A DNA stretch of 64,000 nt from Prochlorococcus sp. AG-442-B03 (lineage in GTDB: Bacteria > Cyanobacteriota > Cyanobacteriia > PCC-6307 > Cyanobiaceae). This document shows, piece after piece, positions 21,054-31,560 of this stretch. How positions within the stretch are numbered: the first letter of the stretch is position 1; each line of letters starts with the position of its first letter. The DNA is taken from NCBI GenBank assembly GCA_003212395.1, contig QCPU01000003.1:42724-106723 (forward strand), in the 5' to 3' direction. Position numbers and translations under genes: made by a program. Under the pieces are notes generated by a model. It had not been told where the DNA came from and did not search any database. It saw only the letters and a program-made list of their open reading frames with translations.

Positions 21054-22355
21054 ATGAAACCTCAACTAACACTCCAAACCCCTCTAGAGCTCCCTTATCA
21101 GGAAATTTCTAATTACCTCAATAAATTATGGATTTCAGAAGATAAAGATAATAGTGGAGCAAATACATTTACATTAATGGTCTGGCAGCCTGCTTGGCTA
21201 GAACAATGTTTGGTTCAAAAAGGATTAGTAAATGGACCAATTACAGGAAATTTAAGTCCAGAGATAATTGGAGTTGCAAAAAAATTTATGTTAGATCAAG
21301 GACTTCCTATCACTACTTCCCTTAATAGTGAAGAATTATTGAATTTGTTGAAGGAAAATTTATCTAATAAAGACCTTGAAGATTTTAGAGGACAATTTTT
21401 TGAATCATCAATAAGTACATTGAATCCAAGAAGATTAATAACTTTAGCGCCAACATTAAATAAAAATTCAGATATCAAAACTTTTGTATCCGCTTACTGT
21501 CCATTAAGTGATACTCCAGCTATGCAACCTATATGTGGGGATTTAGTTGTTATTAGAGGGGATTCAGCCTCAATATCTAATAAAGGATTAAAAATAATTG
21601 ATGAATTATCTATTGATGAATTACCTTCATGGTTGTGGTGGAATGGAAGCTTGGATGAATCGCCTGAAATCTTCGAATATTTTACTAATTATGGTCTAAG
21701 GTTAATAATTGATACTGCTCTTGGATCGCCCCAAAGATGTTTAAAAGTTTTAGATCAATTAAATAATTCAAATAAAGCTATTAATGATTTGAATTGGGTT
21801 AGATTGAAAAATTGGAGGGAATCCTTGGCAATGATTTTTGATCCGCCTTCGAGGAGACCAATTTTAGATCATATTACGGATATTGATATTGATATCACAG
21901 GAGATCATATGATTCAAGCTTTGTTTTTGATTGCATGGATTAGCGATAAACTTGGTTGGTCTTTTCTAAGAGTTGAAAGGGATAGAGAATCAACAAAAAT
22001 AGAGTTTGAAAGAATTAATGGCGAAATAATTTCTGCATCAATTAATCCTTTGTCTTTGGGAAATCCAAGTATTCATTTGGGACAAGTTATTGGATTGAGG
22101 CTGATTTCAAAAATTAGTGAGGTTCAAAAAAATAATACTTGTGTAATACTTGGCTGTGAGTCAGTCGAATGTATGAGACTTGAAGCAGGGGGAATGGCTA
22201 ATATGGAATTAATAGAACAAGTTGTTCCAAATTCTTTGTCTACATCAGAGTACGATGTTAGTAAATTATTGGGAAGTAGTAGAGGTAATACCAGTCCTCT
22301 TTTTGAAAGTTCTATTAAAATAGCCCTTCAAATATTTAATGGTTTCAATAACTAA
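21054..22355 (+). CDS. opcA: Glucose-6-phosphate dehydrogenase assembly protein OpcA
   Basis: This 433-residue protein is of OpcA length with blocks such as TLMVWQPAWLEQCLV near the N-terminus, HPLSDTPA-like CPLSDTPAMQPICGDLVV, and WVRLKNWRESLAMIFDPPSRR in the middle. OpcA is an allosteric assembly factor that activates Zwf and links it to redox state. Its position directly behind zwf, a conserved cyanobacterial arrangement, supports the call. cobB starts 3 bases downstream. Confidence 0.95.
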   Translation: MKPQLTLQTPLELPYQEISNYLNKLWISEDKDNSGANTFTLMVWQPAWLEQCLVQKGLVNGPITGNLSPEIIGVAKKFMLDQGLPITTSLNSEELLNLLKENLSNKDLEDFRGQFFESSISTLNPRRLITLAPTLNKNSDIKTFVSAYCPLSDTPAMQPICGDLVVIRGDSASISNKGLKIIDELSIDELPSWLWWNGSLDESPEIFEYFTNYGLRLIIDTALGSPQRCLKVLDQLNNSNKAINDLNWVRLKNWRESLAMIFDPPSRRPILDHITDIDIDITGDHMIQALFLIAWISDKLGWSFLRVERDRESTKIEFERINGEIISASINPLSLGNPSIHLGQVIGLRLISKISEVQKNNTCVILGCESVECMRLEAGGMANMELIEQVVPNSLSTSEYDVSKLLGSSRGNTSPLFESSIKIALQIFNGFNN

Positions 22356-22358
22356 TAG

Positions 22359-23750
22359 ATGCCTTGTGTAATATCTTCTCCTTCAAGTGATAGTGGGAAA
22401 ACTACATTATCGCTTTTGTTATCTTGTTGGGCGTTCTCAAAAGGAATAAAGATACAAACTTTCAAGGTTGGCCCAGATTATCTCGATCAACAACAACTTA
22501 GTTCAATTGGCCAACCTATTTGTAGGAATTTAGATATTTTTTTAAGTGGTGAGGAATGGGTTCAAGAAAGTTTTTTTAAGCATTCTTTGAGATATGAATT
22601 CTCATTAATTGAAGGAGCAATGGGACTATTTGATGGATTAGGGTCAACAACATATTCCAGCACAGCAAATATCTCTAAACTTCTTAATGCTCCAATAATT
22701 TTTATTGTTAATGCTAGAGGTCAAGTAGCTTCTCTTTTGGCGACTATTCGAGGTTTTATAGATTTCGATAGTGAATTGTCAATAGCAGGAATTATATTTA
22801 ACAACGTTAATTCAGATAGACATAAAAAATTAATCAAAGAAGTTTTTAAAAATGAAGATATCGAAATTCTTGGTTTTTTACCATCCGATTCAAAAATTAC
22901 TTTAAACAAAGCTAACTTAGGTTTGATATCTCCAATGGATAATGGAAAAGAAATTGATGTTGAATATTTTGCAAATTTCGCCGAAAGAAATCTTGATGTA
23001 TTATCTCTTATTAAATTTCTGAAATCTCCTCAAAATAAAATATTTAATTCTGTCAATTTTAAAGATTTTAAAATTGACAAAATTAAACCCATCGCAATTG
23101 CGGAAGATAAAATCTTTCATTTTCAATACCCTGAAACTAAGGAGTTTTTTAGTGAAATAGGTATACCATTGATTTCATGGAGTATTTATGATGATGAAGA
23201 AATACCTAATGAGGCTTCTTCTTTAATTATTCCTGGGGGATTCCCTGAAAAATATGCTGATCATATAAGTAACTCTACAAAAAGCTTAAATTCGTTAAGG
23301 AATTTCCGCAAAAATGGATTTATATATGCTGAGTGCGGAGGGATGATGATTTTAGGGGACTTCATAAAAGATGAAAATGGTAATAATCATAAAATGAGTG
23401 GCATCCTGCCTTTTAGAACAAAAAAAAGTAAACTTTCAGTAGGTTATAGATACATTGAGGGTTTAAAAGATACTCCGATCATTAAACAAAATCAATTAAT
23501 TAGAGGACATGAATATCATTATTGGGAAATTGAAAATAATTTATCTGAACTTGATTTTGGAAAAGCTAATAATCAGAAGAAACTTTCTTCTCCATGGAAA
23601 ATCAAATCTTGGAAAACTCAATACAAAAATGAAGGCTTTTTTGATGAAAAATTACATGCAAGTTGGATTCACTTACATTTGCCAAGTTCTCCAGAAGTCG
23701 CAAAAAACTTTATAGATGCCACTCAAATTACTTTTTCAAAGCATTCTTAA
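22359..23750 (+). CDS. cobB: Cobyrinate a,c-diamide synthase
   Basis: This 463-residue enzyme amidates cobyrinate in adenosylcobalamin (or pseudocobalamin) synthesis. It has an N-terminal P-loop (SSDSGKTTLSLL, residues 8-19), the GAMGLFDG motif, and a C-terminal class I glutamine amidotransferase domain with the Cys nucleophile in YAECGGMMILG (about C326) and a late His in HASWIHLHLPS. It is the third gene of a tightly packed run with zwf and opcA, although the pathways are not obviously linked. Its stop overlaps the end of the convergent gene by 4 bases. Confidence 0.95.
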   Translation: MPCVISSPSSDSGKTTLSLLLSCWAFSKGIKIQTFKVGPDYLDQQQLSSIGQPICRNLDIFLSGEEWVQESFFKHSLRYEFSLIEGAMGLFDGLGSTTYSSTANISKLLNAPIIFIVNARGQVASLLATIRGFIDFDSELSIAGIIFNNVNSDRHKKLIKEVFKNEDIEILGFLPSDSKITLNKANLGLISPMDNGKEIDVEYFANFAERNLDVLSLIKFLKSPQNKIFNSVNFKDFKIDKIKPIAIAEDKIFHFQYPETKEFFSEIGIPLISWSIYDDEEIPNEASSLIIPGGFPEKYADHISNSTKSLNSLRNFRKNGFIYAECGGMMILGDFIKDENGNNHKMSGILPFRTKKSKLSVGYRYIEGLKDTPIIKQNQLIRGHEYHYWEIENNLSELDFGKANNQKKLSSPWKIKSWKTQYKNEGFFDEKLHASWIHLHLPSSPEVAKNFIDATQITFSKHS

Positions 23751-24226
23751 TTTATTATGAAATCAAATATTTTGAGAGGAGAACCTAAAAAAAACATTCC
23801 AGGCAAAGTGATTAATGGTCCTAAAAAACTCCCCACCATGACCTCGATTTTTGTATGGCCTAGGGTTTCTTTTAACAGTATTTCAGATTGAGGGTCTAGT
23901 TTTTTTGATAGTTTATTAATTTCTGCAGCTTGCATTCCAGCTGATTTTCGAACACCACTAGCGTCATACATAACTATTAGTGCTACAGCAACTGATAATG
24001 CGAATATTGAACTATCAAATCCTAATTCATAACCTATTCCAGATGTAGCGCCAGTTATTAAGGCGGAATGACTTGAGGGCATACCGCCCGTCTCGAACAT
24101 AATTCCAAATCTTATCTCTCCAGTTGAAAAGAAATTGAATACGATTTTAAAAAATTGAGCTAGCAAACAGGATAATAAGCTCCAGAAAAGAACTGAATTA
24201 TTAAAAAAGGAAAAAAACTCAGACAT
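23747..24226 (-). CDS. Divergent PAP2 family (DUF212) membrane protein
   Basis: This 159-residue protein has several membrane segments. The family core GGMPSSHSALITGATSGIG (phosphatase-like Ser-His motif) is followed by VMYDASGVRKSAGMQAAEIN and LGHTKIEVMVGSFLG. This pattern defines the acid phosphatase/vanadium haloperoxidase-related DUF212 proteins found in cyanobacteria, Firmicutes and plants. The substrate is unknown. It starts 13 bases after the crtE stop, so folD-crtE-this gene may form one minus-strand transcript. Confidence 0.9.
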   Translation of the reverse strand: MSEFFSFFNNSVLFWSLLSCLLAQFFKIVFNFFSTGEIRFGIMFETGGMPSSHSALITGATSGIGYELGFDSSIFALSVAVALIVMYDASGVRKSAGMQAAEINKLSKKLDPQSEILLKETLGHTKIEVMVGSFLGPLITLPGMFFLGSPLKIFDFIIN

Positions 24227-24239
24227 AAATTAAAAATAA

Positions 24240-25142
24240 TTATCTGTCTCTATTTGTAATAAAGTCGGCTAAAGATATTAAATACCTTGCATCTGCACCC
24301 CAAGGTTCAATTGCTTTTTTTGCTTTTTCAACTAAATCAAATGCTCTTTTCTTTGACTCCTCCATTCCAAGTAATTTAGGATAAGTAGTCTTGTCAGCTA
24401 AAAGATCTTTGCCGGCGGTTTTACCAAGCTTTTCACTGCTGGAAGTTAAATCAAGAATATCATCTATTATTTGGAAGGCTAAACCAATTCCCTCTGCATA
24501 TGTTGTCAGAGCTTGTAATAGTTTTTCGTTAGCTCCTGCGATCATCGCACCTGTTCTTACGCAGGCCTTTAATAATGCCCCAGTCTTGTGAAGATGAATA
24601 TATTCGAGAGTTTTAAGGTCAACTTCTTTGCCTTCGCATTCCAAATCAACAACTTGTCCCCCGACTAGGCCTGGTGCCCCCGCAACCAGGGATAATTCGC
24701 CAACTACATTTAGTAATCTATTTGGATCGACTCCAGGGCTTCTTAAAGAAACCATTTCAAAGGCCCTTGTTAATAAAGCATCGCCTGCAAGAATAGCTAT
24801 TGCATCTCCATATACTTTATGATTCGTCGGTCTACCTCTCCTCAAGTCATCATTATCCATGGCGGGCAGATCATCATGAATTAAGGACATTGTATGGATC
24901 ATTTCTATTGCTACCGCAGTAGGAACTGCAAGAGTGGGTTCTCCTCCAGCCAGTGCGCAAGATGCTAAACATAAAATTGGACGTATTCTTTTCCCTCCAG
25001 CTAAGAGGGAATATCTCATTGATTCTCTTAATATTTCTGGATTCTCAGGGCCCAAAGAGAAATCAAGTGCTTCTTCTACAACCTTTTTTGTGTCTTTAAG
25101 ATATTTTTCAAAATCAGAAATACTATTTATAACTTCAGTCAT
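24240..25142 (-). CDS. crtE: Geranylgeranyl diphosphate synthase
   Basis: This 300-residue trans-polyprenyl synthase has the first aspartate-rich motif [18 protein letters not shown] (D90, D91, D96) and the second IIDDILDLT. It condenses isopentenyl diphosphate units to C15-C20 allylic diphosphates feeding carotenoids, the chlorophyll phytyl tail and quinones. Length and the small residues before the first motif fit the cyanobacterial GGPP synthase (CrtE/GGPS) rather than octaprenyl or solanesyl synthase. It lies 36 bases downstream of folD. Confidence 0.93.
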   Translation of the reverse strand: MTEVINSISDFEKYLKDTKKVVEEALDFSLGPENPEILRESMRYSLLAGGKRIRPILCLASCALAGGEPTLAVPTAVAIEMIHTMSLIHDDLPAMDNDDLRRGRPTNHKVYGDAIAILAGDALLTRAFEMVSLRSPGVDPNRLLNVVGELSLVAGAPGLVGGQVVDLECEGKEVDLKTLEYIHLHKTGALLKACVRTGAMIAGANEKLLQALTTYAEGIGLAFQIIDDILDLTSSSEKLGKTAGKDLLADKTTYPKLLGMEESKKRAFDLVEKAKKAIEPWGADARYLISLADFITNRDR

Positions 25143-25178
25143 TTTATACCTTTAGTAAAAAAAAAATCATCTTGGAGT

Positions 25179-26075
25179 TTATGGCAAAAGGTCATTAAGA
25201 GTTGATGATAAACCAAATTGTTTTTGCCAGCTAAAAATAGTATTAACGAGTAACATTGTTACTGTCATTGGTCCAACACCTCCTGGGACAGGTGTGTAAG
25301 CAAATACTTTAGAAATGACATCTTCTAATAATACATCGCCACATAATCTGGTTTGATTTTTATCTGAACTTTTTAATCTATGTATTCCAACATCAATAAT
25401 TACTGCTCCTTCTTTCACAAAACTAGAATCTACAAGATTGGGTTTTCCTGCAGCCGCAATTAGAATGTCGGCTTCTTTACAAACTTTATTCAAATTTGAT
25501 GTTTTAGAGTGAGTAATAGTTACCGTGCCATTTAGATTTAACAACATAAGGGATAGGGGTTTCCCAACAAGCAAACTTCTTCCTATGACAACAATTTTCT
25601 TTCCTTCAATTGTAATATTTTGGGATCTTAATAAATTAATTATTCCTGCTGGTGTGCATGATCTCATCGCAGGCTCATTTTTTACTAGTTTGCCGATGTT
25701 TATCTCATTTAGTCCATCTACATCTTTGCTTGGATTAATATGGCTGATAAGTTTTTGCTCGTCAAACTTCTTTGGGATGGGAAGTTGTAGTAACATTCCA
25801 TCAATATCTTTATCTGAATTAAGTTTGATTATTAATTGTTCAACTTCTTTTTGCTCTACACTATCTTTTAGATGAAAGATAAAGCTCTTTATTCCAATCC
25901 TGGCACATGCTTTTTCCTTGTTATTAACGTAAACACCACTCGCAGGGTCTTCACCTATTCTTATTACAGCTAAACCCGGAGCTCTTTTTGCAATTTTTTT
26001 ATTACTAGAGATATAGTCAGTTAATCTTTCTTCAATTTTGAGAGATAATTTTTTACCGTCTAATTTTAATGACAT
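25179..26075 (-). CDS. folD: Bifunctional methylenetetrahydrofolate dehydrogenase/methenyltetrahydrofolate cyclohydrolase
   Basis: This 298-residue protein interconverts 5,10-methylene-, methenyl- and 10-formyl-tetrahydrofolate. Visible motifs are the YVNNKEKAC active-site Tyr/Lys region, [10 protein letters not shown], the DVDGL loop, the NADP site [17 protein letters not shown], and the C-terminal [15 protein letters not shown]. Normal length. It is divergent from the PgpH-type gene across 74 bases. Confidence 0.97.
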   Translation of the reverse strand: MSLKLDGKKLSLKIEERLTDYISSNKKIAKRAPGLAVIRIGEDPASGVYVNNKEKACARIGIKSFIFHLKDSVEQKEVEQLIIKLNSDKDIDGMLLQLPIPKKFDEQKLISHINPSKDVDGLNEINIGKLVKNEPAMRSCTPAGIINLLRSQNITIEGKKIVVIGRSLLVGKPLSLMLLNLNGTVTITHSKTSNLNKVCKEADILIAAAGKPNLVDSSFVKEGAVIIDVGIHRLKSSDKNQTRLCGDVLLEDVISKVFAYTPVPGGVGPMTVTMLLVNTIFSWQKQFGLSSTLNDLLP

Positions 26076-26149
26076 TTAGAAAAACATCTCCTTTTTACAC
26101 CTAGCATGCCTATAATTTTAAATTATTCAAATAGATTTATCTATATTCT

Positions 26150-27622
26150 GTGCAAAACATCATAACTACATTAAAGAAATTGTTTTATCTGTGGAGGAGA
26201 AGTCAAGTCCCAGTAAAACAACCAATTAAAATTTCAAGAATAGATAATCTCATAATTTTTTTAGTATGCATTTTAGTTTCAATAATTTCTTCTTATAAAT
26301 TACTTCTTATATCACCTTTAAATATCGAAGATATTTTTTCTTGGTTTTTGACCTTTACTGAAATACTTATTAGTTCCGGAGTTTTAATATTAGTTTCAAA
26401 AAAAGAGAATCCCACAATTTCTTCAAAACAGATCTTCTTGATCATTACTCTTCTTTTAGCAGTACAAGTGACGAAATTAACTTTAGCTTCAACCATAAGT
26501 CCATTATCTATGATAATTCCCCCTGCATTAATAATATCTCAAGGAATGGGAAGCATAACAGCTTTAGCTTGGGTATCAATAGCTAGTCTTATTTGGCCTG
26601 ATCCAGAAATTGTTATCAATAACAATTTATTTTTTATTACATTGGTTTGTGCTTCAATAGTATCTCTTCTTGGAGGAAGAATAAGAAGTAGAGCTCAGTT
26701 ACTTCAACTATCAATTTTTGTCCCCATAGGATCGTTCTTGAGTCAATGGATATTGATAGGTAAAGATAAAATATCTCTTACTAATAAACAAGATTTTGTT
26801 TTGTCTAGTGGGGATATATTCTCTAATTCCTTGCTATTGGCAATAGTAATGCTTTTTACAATTTTATCTATTCCTATTTTTGAATCGATATTCGGATTAT
26901 TAACTAAAGCAAGATTACTCGAATTGGCTGACAAGGAGAAACCTCTAATTAGAAGATTGTCTCTTGAAGCTCCTGGGACTTTTGAACATACCTTACTTAT
27001 ATGTGGTTTAGCAGAGGAAGCAACAAGAATGATTGGTGGTGATATTGATATTATTAAGACTGGAGCGCTTTATCATGATGTTGGTAAATTACACGCACCT
27101 AATTGGTTTATCGAAAATCAGGATGGTTCAAAAAATCCGCATGATGAATTAGATGATCCGATTAAAAGTGCAGAAGTATTACAGGCGCACGTTGATGAAG
27201 GATTGAAATTTGCAAGAAAAAATAGACTACCTAAACCGATAGCTAATTTTATCCCTGAACATCAAGGCACCCTAAAAATGGGATATTTTTTTCAAAAAGC
27301 TAAAGAAAAAAATCTCGATATTAATGAATATTATTTTAGATACAAAGGCCCTATTCCTCAGTCAAAAGAAACAGCTATTTTAATGCTTGCAGATGGATGT
27401 GAAGCAGCACTAAGAGCTATGAATATTAATGCATCTGATAAAGAAGCTTTGGAAACAATATCTAATATTATCTACTCGCGTCAAAAAGATGGACAATTAG
27501 ATGATAGTAATTTATCGAAAGGAGAAATTTTTCTGATAAAAAGGGCATTCTTGAATGTGTGGAAAAGAATTAGACATAGAAGAATTCAGTATCCAACTAC
27601 CAAGAATAATACTTTTTCTTGA
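26150..27622 (+). CDS. Membrane HD-domain phosphodiesterase, PgpH type (probable c-di-AMP hydrolase)
   Basis: This 490-residue protein has about seven hydrophobic segments between residues 28 and 255, then a cytoplasmic HD domain. Metal-binding residues are in GTFEHTLL (H280) and YHDVGKL (H309, D310), followed by the WFIENQ stretch, PEHQGT, and the late QSKETAILMLADGCEAALRA. This set matches PgpH of Listeria, a cyclic di-AMP phosphodiesterase. The large extracytoplasmic 7TMR-HDED domain of Firmicute PgpH is not apparent. The start is GTG at 26150. Since cdaA is present at 216-1124, c-di-AMP is the likely substrate, which is inference. Confidence 0.88.
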   Translation: MQNIITTLKKLFYLWRRSQVPVKQPIKISRIDNLIIFLVCILVSIISSYKLLLISPLNIEDIFSWFLTFTEILISSGVLILVSKKENPTISSKQIFLIITLLLAVQVTKLTLASTISPLSMIIPPALIISQGMGSITALAWVSIASLIWPDPEIVINNNLFFITLVCASIVSLLGGRIRSRAQLLQLSIFVPIGSFLSQWILIGKDKISLTNKQDFVLSSGDIFSNSLLLAIVMLFTILSIPIFESIFGLLTKARLLELADKEKPLIRRLSLEAPGTFEHTLLICGLAEEATRMIGGDIDIIKTGALYHDVGKLHAPNWFIENQDGSKNPHDELDDPIKSAEVLQAHVDEGLKFARKNRLPKPIANFIPEHQGTLKMGYFFQKAKEKNLDINEYYFRYKGPIPQSKETAILMLADGCEAALRAMNINASDKEALETISNIIYSRQKDGQLDDSNLSKGEIFLIKRAFLNVWKRIRHRRIQYPTTKNNTFS

Positions 27623-27631
27623 TTTATAGTT

Positions 27632-28024
27632 TTAAAGCCTAATACTTCTTCGGTGTTTTGGATTACACCAATAAAGAAGTGCTAATGTACTTAATAATGT
27701 TATTAAAAGTGTAAACCCACCAATTCCATAAATATCTTGAAGAGTTATGAGCCTTACAACTGAATAAGGTCCCATCCCAGAAATTACCATTGATAAAGAC
27801 ACTAGAGTTAAAGTTACTCCCCATTTTCTCTCTGCTAAAAGGGCGGCTGAAGAAACTATTCCAACAATCGCAGCAGGCCATCCAAGACTTATTGCAAGAG
27901 TTATATTTGCAACTTTTAGTGGAGGTCCATAACTTATTATTAACGCGATTATTGGAAGTGCAATTATATTGCCGATTAAACCCACCCACGAAAGTGCCCA
28001 ATATCCAGTTAACCTCTCTCTCAT
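27632..28024 (-). CDS. Small integral membrane protein, unknown function
   Basis: This 130-residue protein has about four hydrophobic helices (residues 10-32, 38-62, 68-88, 97-117) and a basic C-terminus. The hydrophobic periodicity picks this frame over two other overlapping open frames at the same place. I do not recognise the family. It lies downstream of leuA on the same strand (gap 81 bases) and converges with the PgpH-type gene (gap 9 bases). Confidence 0.75.
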   Translation of the reverse strand: MRERLTGYWALSWVGLIGNIIALPIIALIISYGPPLKVANITLAISLGWPAAIVGIVSSAALLAERKWGVTLTLVSLSMVISGMGPYSVVRLITLQDIYGIGGFTLLITLLSTLALLYWCNPKHRRSIRL

Positions 28025-28105
28025 TATTTATTGCTTTGACTATTCATTAAATCTACAGTATTAAGAGACTATTTTTAATGCTACTTAATAATCCTAAGAA
28101 ATAAT

Positions 28106-29746
28106 TTAATTTGCAGAATTAGATAGAAATGTATTATCAGAATTTTCTAAATTATCAAATTGTGGATGAATTGAATTTTTTTTCTCAGAGAATACTAGTC
28201 TATTTAAAGCATTTACGTAAGCATTAGCTGCAGCAACGACTACATCCGTATCAGCAGAATGACCAGAATATATTTTATTATCCCTTCTTATTCTTATTGT
28301 TACTTCGCCCAAAGCATCTATTCCTTCTGTTACCGACTTAACAGAAAATTCGATTAATTCATTAGGAACTTTAGCTAATTTATTTAAAGCCTCGCATACA
28401 GCATCAACGGGTCCAGTCCCTATTGATACAGCAGTATCTTCAGTATTATCTTCCGTGTTTAAAAGCGAAATGGTGGCAGTAGGTTTAGATGCGTTACCGC
28501 AACTTACTTGTACAAGACTTAATTGAAATTTAGCTTCTGGGAGCTGAACTTGTTCACTAACAATTGCTTCTAAGTCTCTATCAGTAATTTCTCTTTTCCT
28601 GTCAGCTAAATCCTTAAAACGAGCAAAAGCATCATTTAAATCTTCTCGGCTCAAGTCATATCCCATCTCTTCTAATCTTGCTCTTACTGCACTTCTTCCA
28701 CTAAGTTTCCCCAAAGATATTTTATTGTCACTCAAACCAACAGTTTTGGCATCGATAATTTCGTAAGTAAGTCTATTTTTTAAAACCCCATCCTGATGAA
28801 TACCTGACTCATGTGCAAAAGCATTAGCTCCCACAATTGCTTTATTAGGTTGTACTGTCATTCCTGTTAGGTTGGAAACAAGTCTAGAGGTTTTGGTTAT
28901 TTCTTCTGTTCTTATGGCAGTAAGAGGAGTTGGTGAATCTGTATTTCTTTTAAAAAAACTATTAAAAAAACTTTTCCTAACATGTAGTGCCATTACTAAT
29001 TCTTCTAGAGAGGCATTCCCAGCTCTTTCCCCAATTCCATTAATTGTACATTCTAGTTGTCTTGCTCCATTTTTTACTGCTTCAAGAAAGTTTGCTACTG
29101 CTAAACCTAAATCATTATGACCATGAACCGAAATTACTGCCTCTTCAATATTTGTAACATTTTTATTTATGTCGGCAATTAGTTTGCCAAATTCACTAGG
29201 AGTTGTAAATCCAACAGTATCAGGGATATTTATTGTTGTTGCCCCTGCAGAAATTGCCAATTGAATCACTTCATATAAGAAATCAGGATCACTTCTTGAG
29301 GCATCTTCACAAGAAAACTCAACATCATCTACCAATGATTTTGCATAATTAACCATTTCTGGAACTATTTGAAGAACATCTTTTCTGGATTTTTTAAGTT
29401 TATGTTTAAGGTGAATATCACTTGTAGCAATAAAAGTATGTATTCTTTTCTTGGGAGCGGGACTTACTGCTTCGTAACATGCTTTTATATCTCCTTTAGA
29501 CGCTCTAGCTAAACCGCATATTATAGGGCCATTTTCTTTCCCTACGGCATTGGCAATTTTATTAACAGCTTTAAAATCTCCTGGACTTGCGAAAGGGAAC
29601 CCAGCCTCAATTACATCTACTCCTAATCTTGCTAATTGATGAGCGATAGCAAGCTTTTCTTCAAGATTTAAACTAGCACCAGGAGATTGCTCTCCATCTC
29701 GAAGAGTTGTATCAAAGATCAAAATTCTTCCAGGATCTTTGGGCAT
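28106..29746 (-). CDS. leuA: 2-isopropylmalate synthase
   Basis: This 546-residue enzyme makes the first committed step of leucine synthesis. The N-terminal TIM-barrel catalytic part shows [15 protein letters not shown] and the metal-binding [12 protein letters not shown]. The C-terminal LeuA dimer (leucine feedback) domain runs from about residue 400 with [14 protein letters not shown] and the late [20 protein letters not shown]. This full two-domain form marks the canonical type I enzyme. A 224-base divergent gap separates it from the GH57 gene. Confidence 0.96.
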   Translation of the reverse strand: MPKDPGRILIFDTTLRDGEQSPGASLNLEEKLAIAHQLARLGVDVIEAGFPFASPGDFKAVNKIANAVGKENGPIICGLARASKGDIKACYEAVSPAPKKRIHTFIATSDIHLKHKLKKSRKDVLQIVPEMVNYAKSLVDDVEFSCEDASRSDPDFLYEVIQLAISAGATTINIPDTVGFTTPSEFGKLIADINKNVTNIEEAVISVHGHNDLGLAVANFLEAVKNGARQLECTINGIGERAGNASLEELVMALHVRKSFFNSFFKRNTDSPTPLTAIRTEEITKTSRLVSNLTGMTVQPNKAIVGANAFAHESGIHQDGVLKNRLTYEIIDAKTVGLSDNKISLGKLSGRSAVRARLEEMGYDLSREDLNDAFARFKDLADRKREITDRDLEAIVSEQVQLPEAKFQLSLVQVSCGNASKPTATISLLNTEDNTEDTAVSIGTGPVDAVCEALNKLAKVPNELIEFSVKSVTEGIDALGEVTIRIRRDNKIYSGHSADTDVVVAAANAYVNALNRLVFSEKKNSIHPQFDNLENSDNTFLSNSAN

Positions 29747-29970
29747 TAGAGGAAATAATTTAACCCTATTTTAAGCTAATTAAAAAAAAATGACTAGATT
29801 TTGTTCAATAAAAACTTACAGCAGGCTTATTACTTAATAATATTGATTAAAATTCTGAAAAAAAAAATAAAATCCTTCAATTATTAAAGTATTGTTTTAA
29901 GATTGAATCTTCCTTTTTATGTAAGGACTAATTTCGATTTTTATAGAATTATAGGCTTAAACATAAAAGT

Positions 29971-31554
29971 ATGAATGGGCAATACTCCAAAAAAAATGTT
30001 TTAGGCCAGTTAGCGATAGTTTTACACGCTCATCTTCCTTATGTCAAAAAAAATGAAAAAAACTCTTTAGAAGAGGATTGGTTATTTCAGGCGATATTGG
30101 AATGTTATATACCACTACTTCAATCAATAGAATCTTCCAAAAATGTAAATCCTTCAAATACCAAACTTACTATTAGTTTGTCTCCAACATTATTATCACT
30201 TCTTAATAATAAAAAAATTCAAGAAACTTTCCCAAGATGGATTAAAACAAGAAATGATTTCTTAACCGAACTGCCACAAGAAGAAAAAAATGCCTCTGCA
30301 TTTTTAATTAATAATCTCAATGACAAATATTTGTATTGGCAAAAATGTTCTGGAAATTTAATTGATAAGTTTAGAGTTTTAAATAAATCTGGGAATTTGG
30401 ATATTCTTACTTGTGCTGCTACACACGGGTATTTGCCAATTCTAAGGCAGAATCCAGAAACTGTTAAAGGACAAATCAAGACAGCCATTAGGAACCATGA
30501 AGATACTTTTGGAACTAAGCCTTTAGGTATTTGGTTACCTGAATGTGCATATTATGAGAATTTAGACGAAATACTATTTAATTCTGGAATTAGATATGCA
30601 ATCTTAGACGGTCATGGGATTCTAAATTCCACACCAAGGCCTAGGTATGGCGTGTACGCTCCTATCTGCTCGAAAAAAGGAGTTGCCTTCTTCGGAAGAG
30701 ATAGTGAGTCAACTTTGCCTGTTTGGTCTGCTAAGGATGGGTTCCCAGGAGACAAAGTTTATAGGGAATTTCATAAAGATTTGGGATGGGAATTACCTAT
30801 CTCCAAGCTCCAAAAAAGAGGCATTTCAACTAAAAGACCTTTGGGTTTGAAGTTTCATAAAATTACAGATGAAAACGTACCATTAGGGGAAAAAGCGTTT
30901 TACTTAGAAAATGAAGCTAAAAAGAAGGTTGTAGAACATGCTGATGCTTATCTTCTAGCGAGATCCAAACAATTAGAAAAATTAACTTTATCTTCTTCCT
31001 TTAAGCCCTTATTGGTAGCTCCATTTGATGCAGAGTTATTTGGTCATTGGTGGTATGAGGGACCTTTTTTTATTGAAAATATTTTAAAGAACTCTAGTAA
31101 ATATTCAATTGAACTTACAAATTTAAAAGAATTCTTACTTCAAAAGCCAAATCTTCAGATTTGCGATCCATCACCATCAAGCTGGGGACAAGGAGGGTAT
31201 CATAATTACTGGATTAATGATGCAAATGCATGGGTTGTTCCAGAGATCACAAAAGCAGGCTCAACTTTTGTTAATTTATGCTCGAGAAATTTTAGTAATG
31301 ATTTATCTCCAAGACTTTTCAAGCAAGCAGCAAGAGAATTACTTCTATCTGAGTCCTCTGATTGGAGTTTTATCTTAAGAGCTGGAACTACAACCGAGCT
31401 GGCAAAAGAGAGAATAGAAAGACACTTATTCAGGTTTTGGAAAATAGTTGAAATGATTGAAAATCATTCTAATATTGACTTAAAGTTTCTCGAAGATATT
31501 GAGGAAGAAGATAAAGTTTTCCCAGATGTTAACATTGATGATTGGCGAAAATAA
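29971..31554 (+). CDS. Glycoside hydrolase family 57 protein (probable 1,4-alpha-glucan branching enzyme)
   Basis: This 527-residue protein begins with the GH57 first motif LAIVLHAHLPYV. The catalytic nucleophile region is GIWLPECAYY (E191), and the acid/base region is APFDAELFGHWWYEGP (D353). A helical C-terminal part carries WGQGGYHNYWINDANAW. This domain order and length (about 520-570) match GH57 branching enzymes such as those of Thermus and Thermococcus, rather than the larger amylopullulanases. It most likely acts on glycogen together with MalQ. The specific activity is inferred from subgroup features only. Confidence 0.88.
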   Translation: MNGQYSKKNVLGQLAIVLHAHLPYVKKNEKNSLEEDWLFQAILECYIPLLQSIESSKNVNPSNTKLTISLSPTLLSLLNNKKIQETFPRWIKTRNDFLTELPQEEKNASAFLINNLNDKYLYWQKCSGNLIDKFRVLNKSGNLDILTCAATHGYLPILRQNPETVKGQIKTAIRNHEDTFGTKPLGIWLPECAYYENLDEILFNSGIRYAILDGHGILNSTPRPRYGVYAPICSKKGVAFFGRDSESTLPVWSAKDGFPGDKVYREFHKDLGWELPISKLQKRGISTKRPLGLKFHKITDENVPLGEKAFYLENEAKKKVVEHADAYLLARSKQLEKLTLSSSFKPLLVAPFDAELFGHWWYEGPFFIENILKNSSKYSIELTNLKEFLLQKPNLQICDPSPSSWGQGGYHNYWINDANAWVVPEITKAGSTFVNLCSRNFSNDLSPRLFKQAARELLLSESSDWSFILRAGTTTELAKERIERHLFRFWKIVEMIENHSNIDLKFLEDIEEEDKVFPDVNIDDWRK

Positions 31555-31560
31555 AAAATA

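Noticed and set aside
27663..28001. 112-residue open frame on the minus strand overlapping the small membrane protein gene, and an 86-residue plus-strand frame at the same place
   Set aside because: The 130-residue frame has coherent membrane helices. The other frames are compositionally odd (Cys/Asn/Ser-rich or Leu/Gln-rich) and read as shadows.
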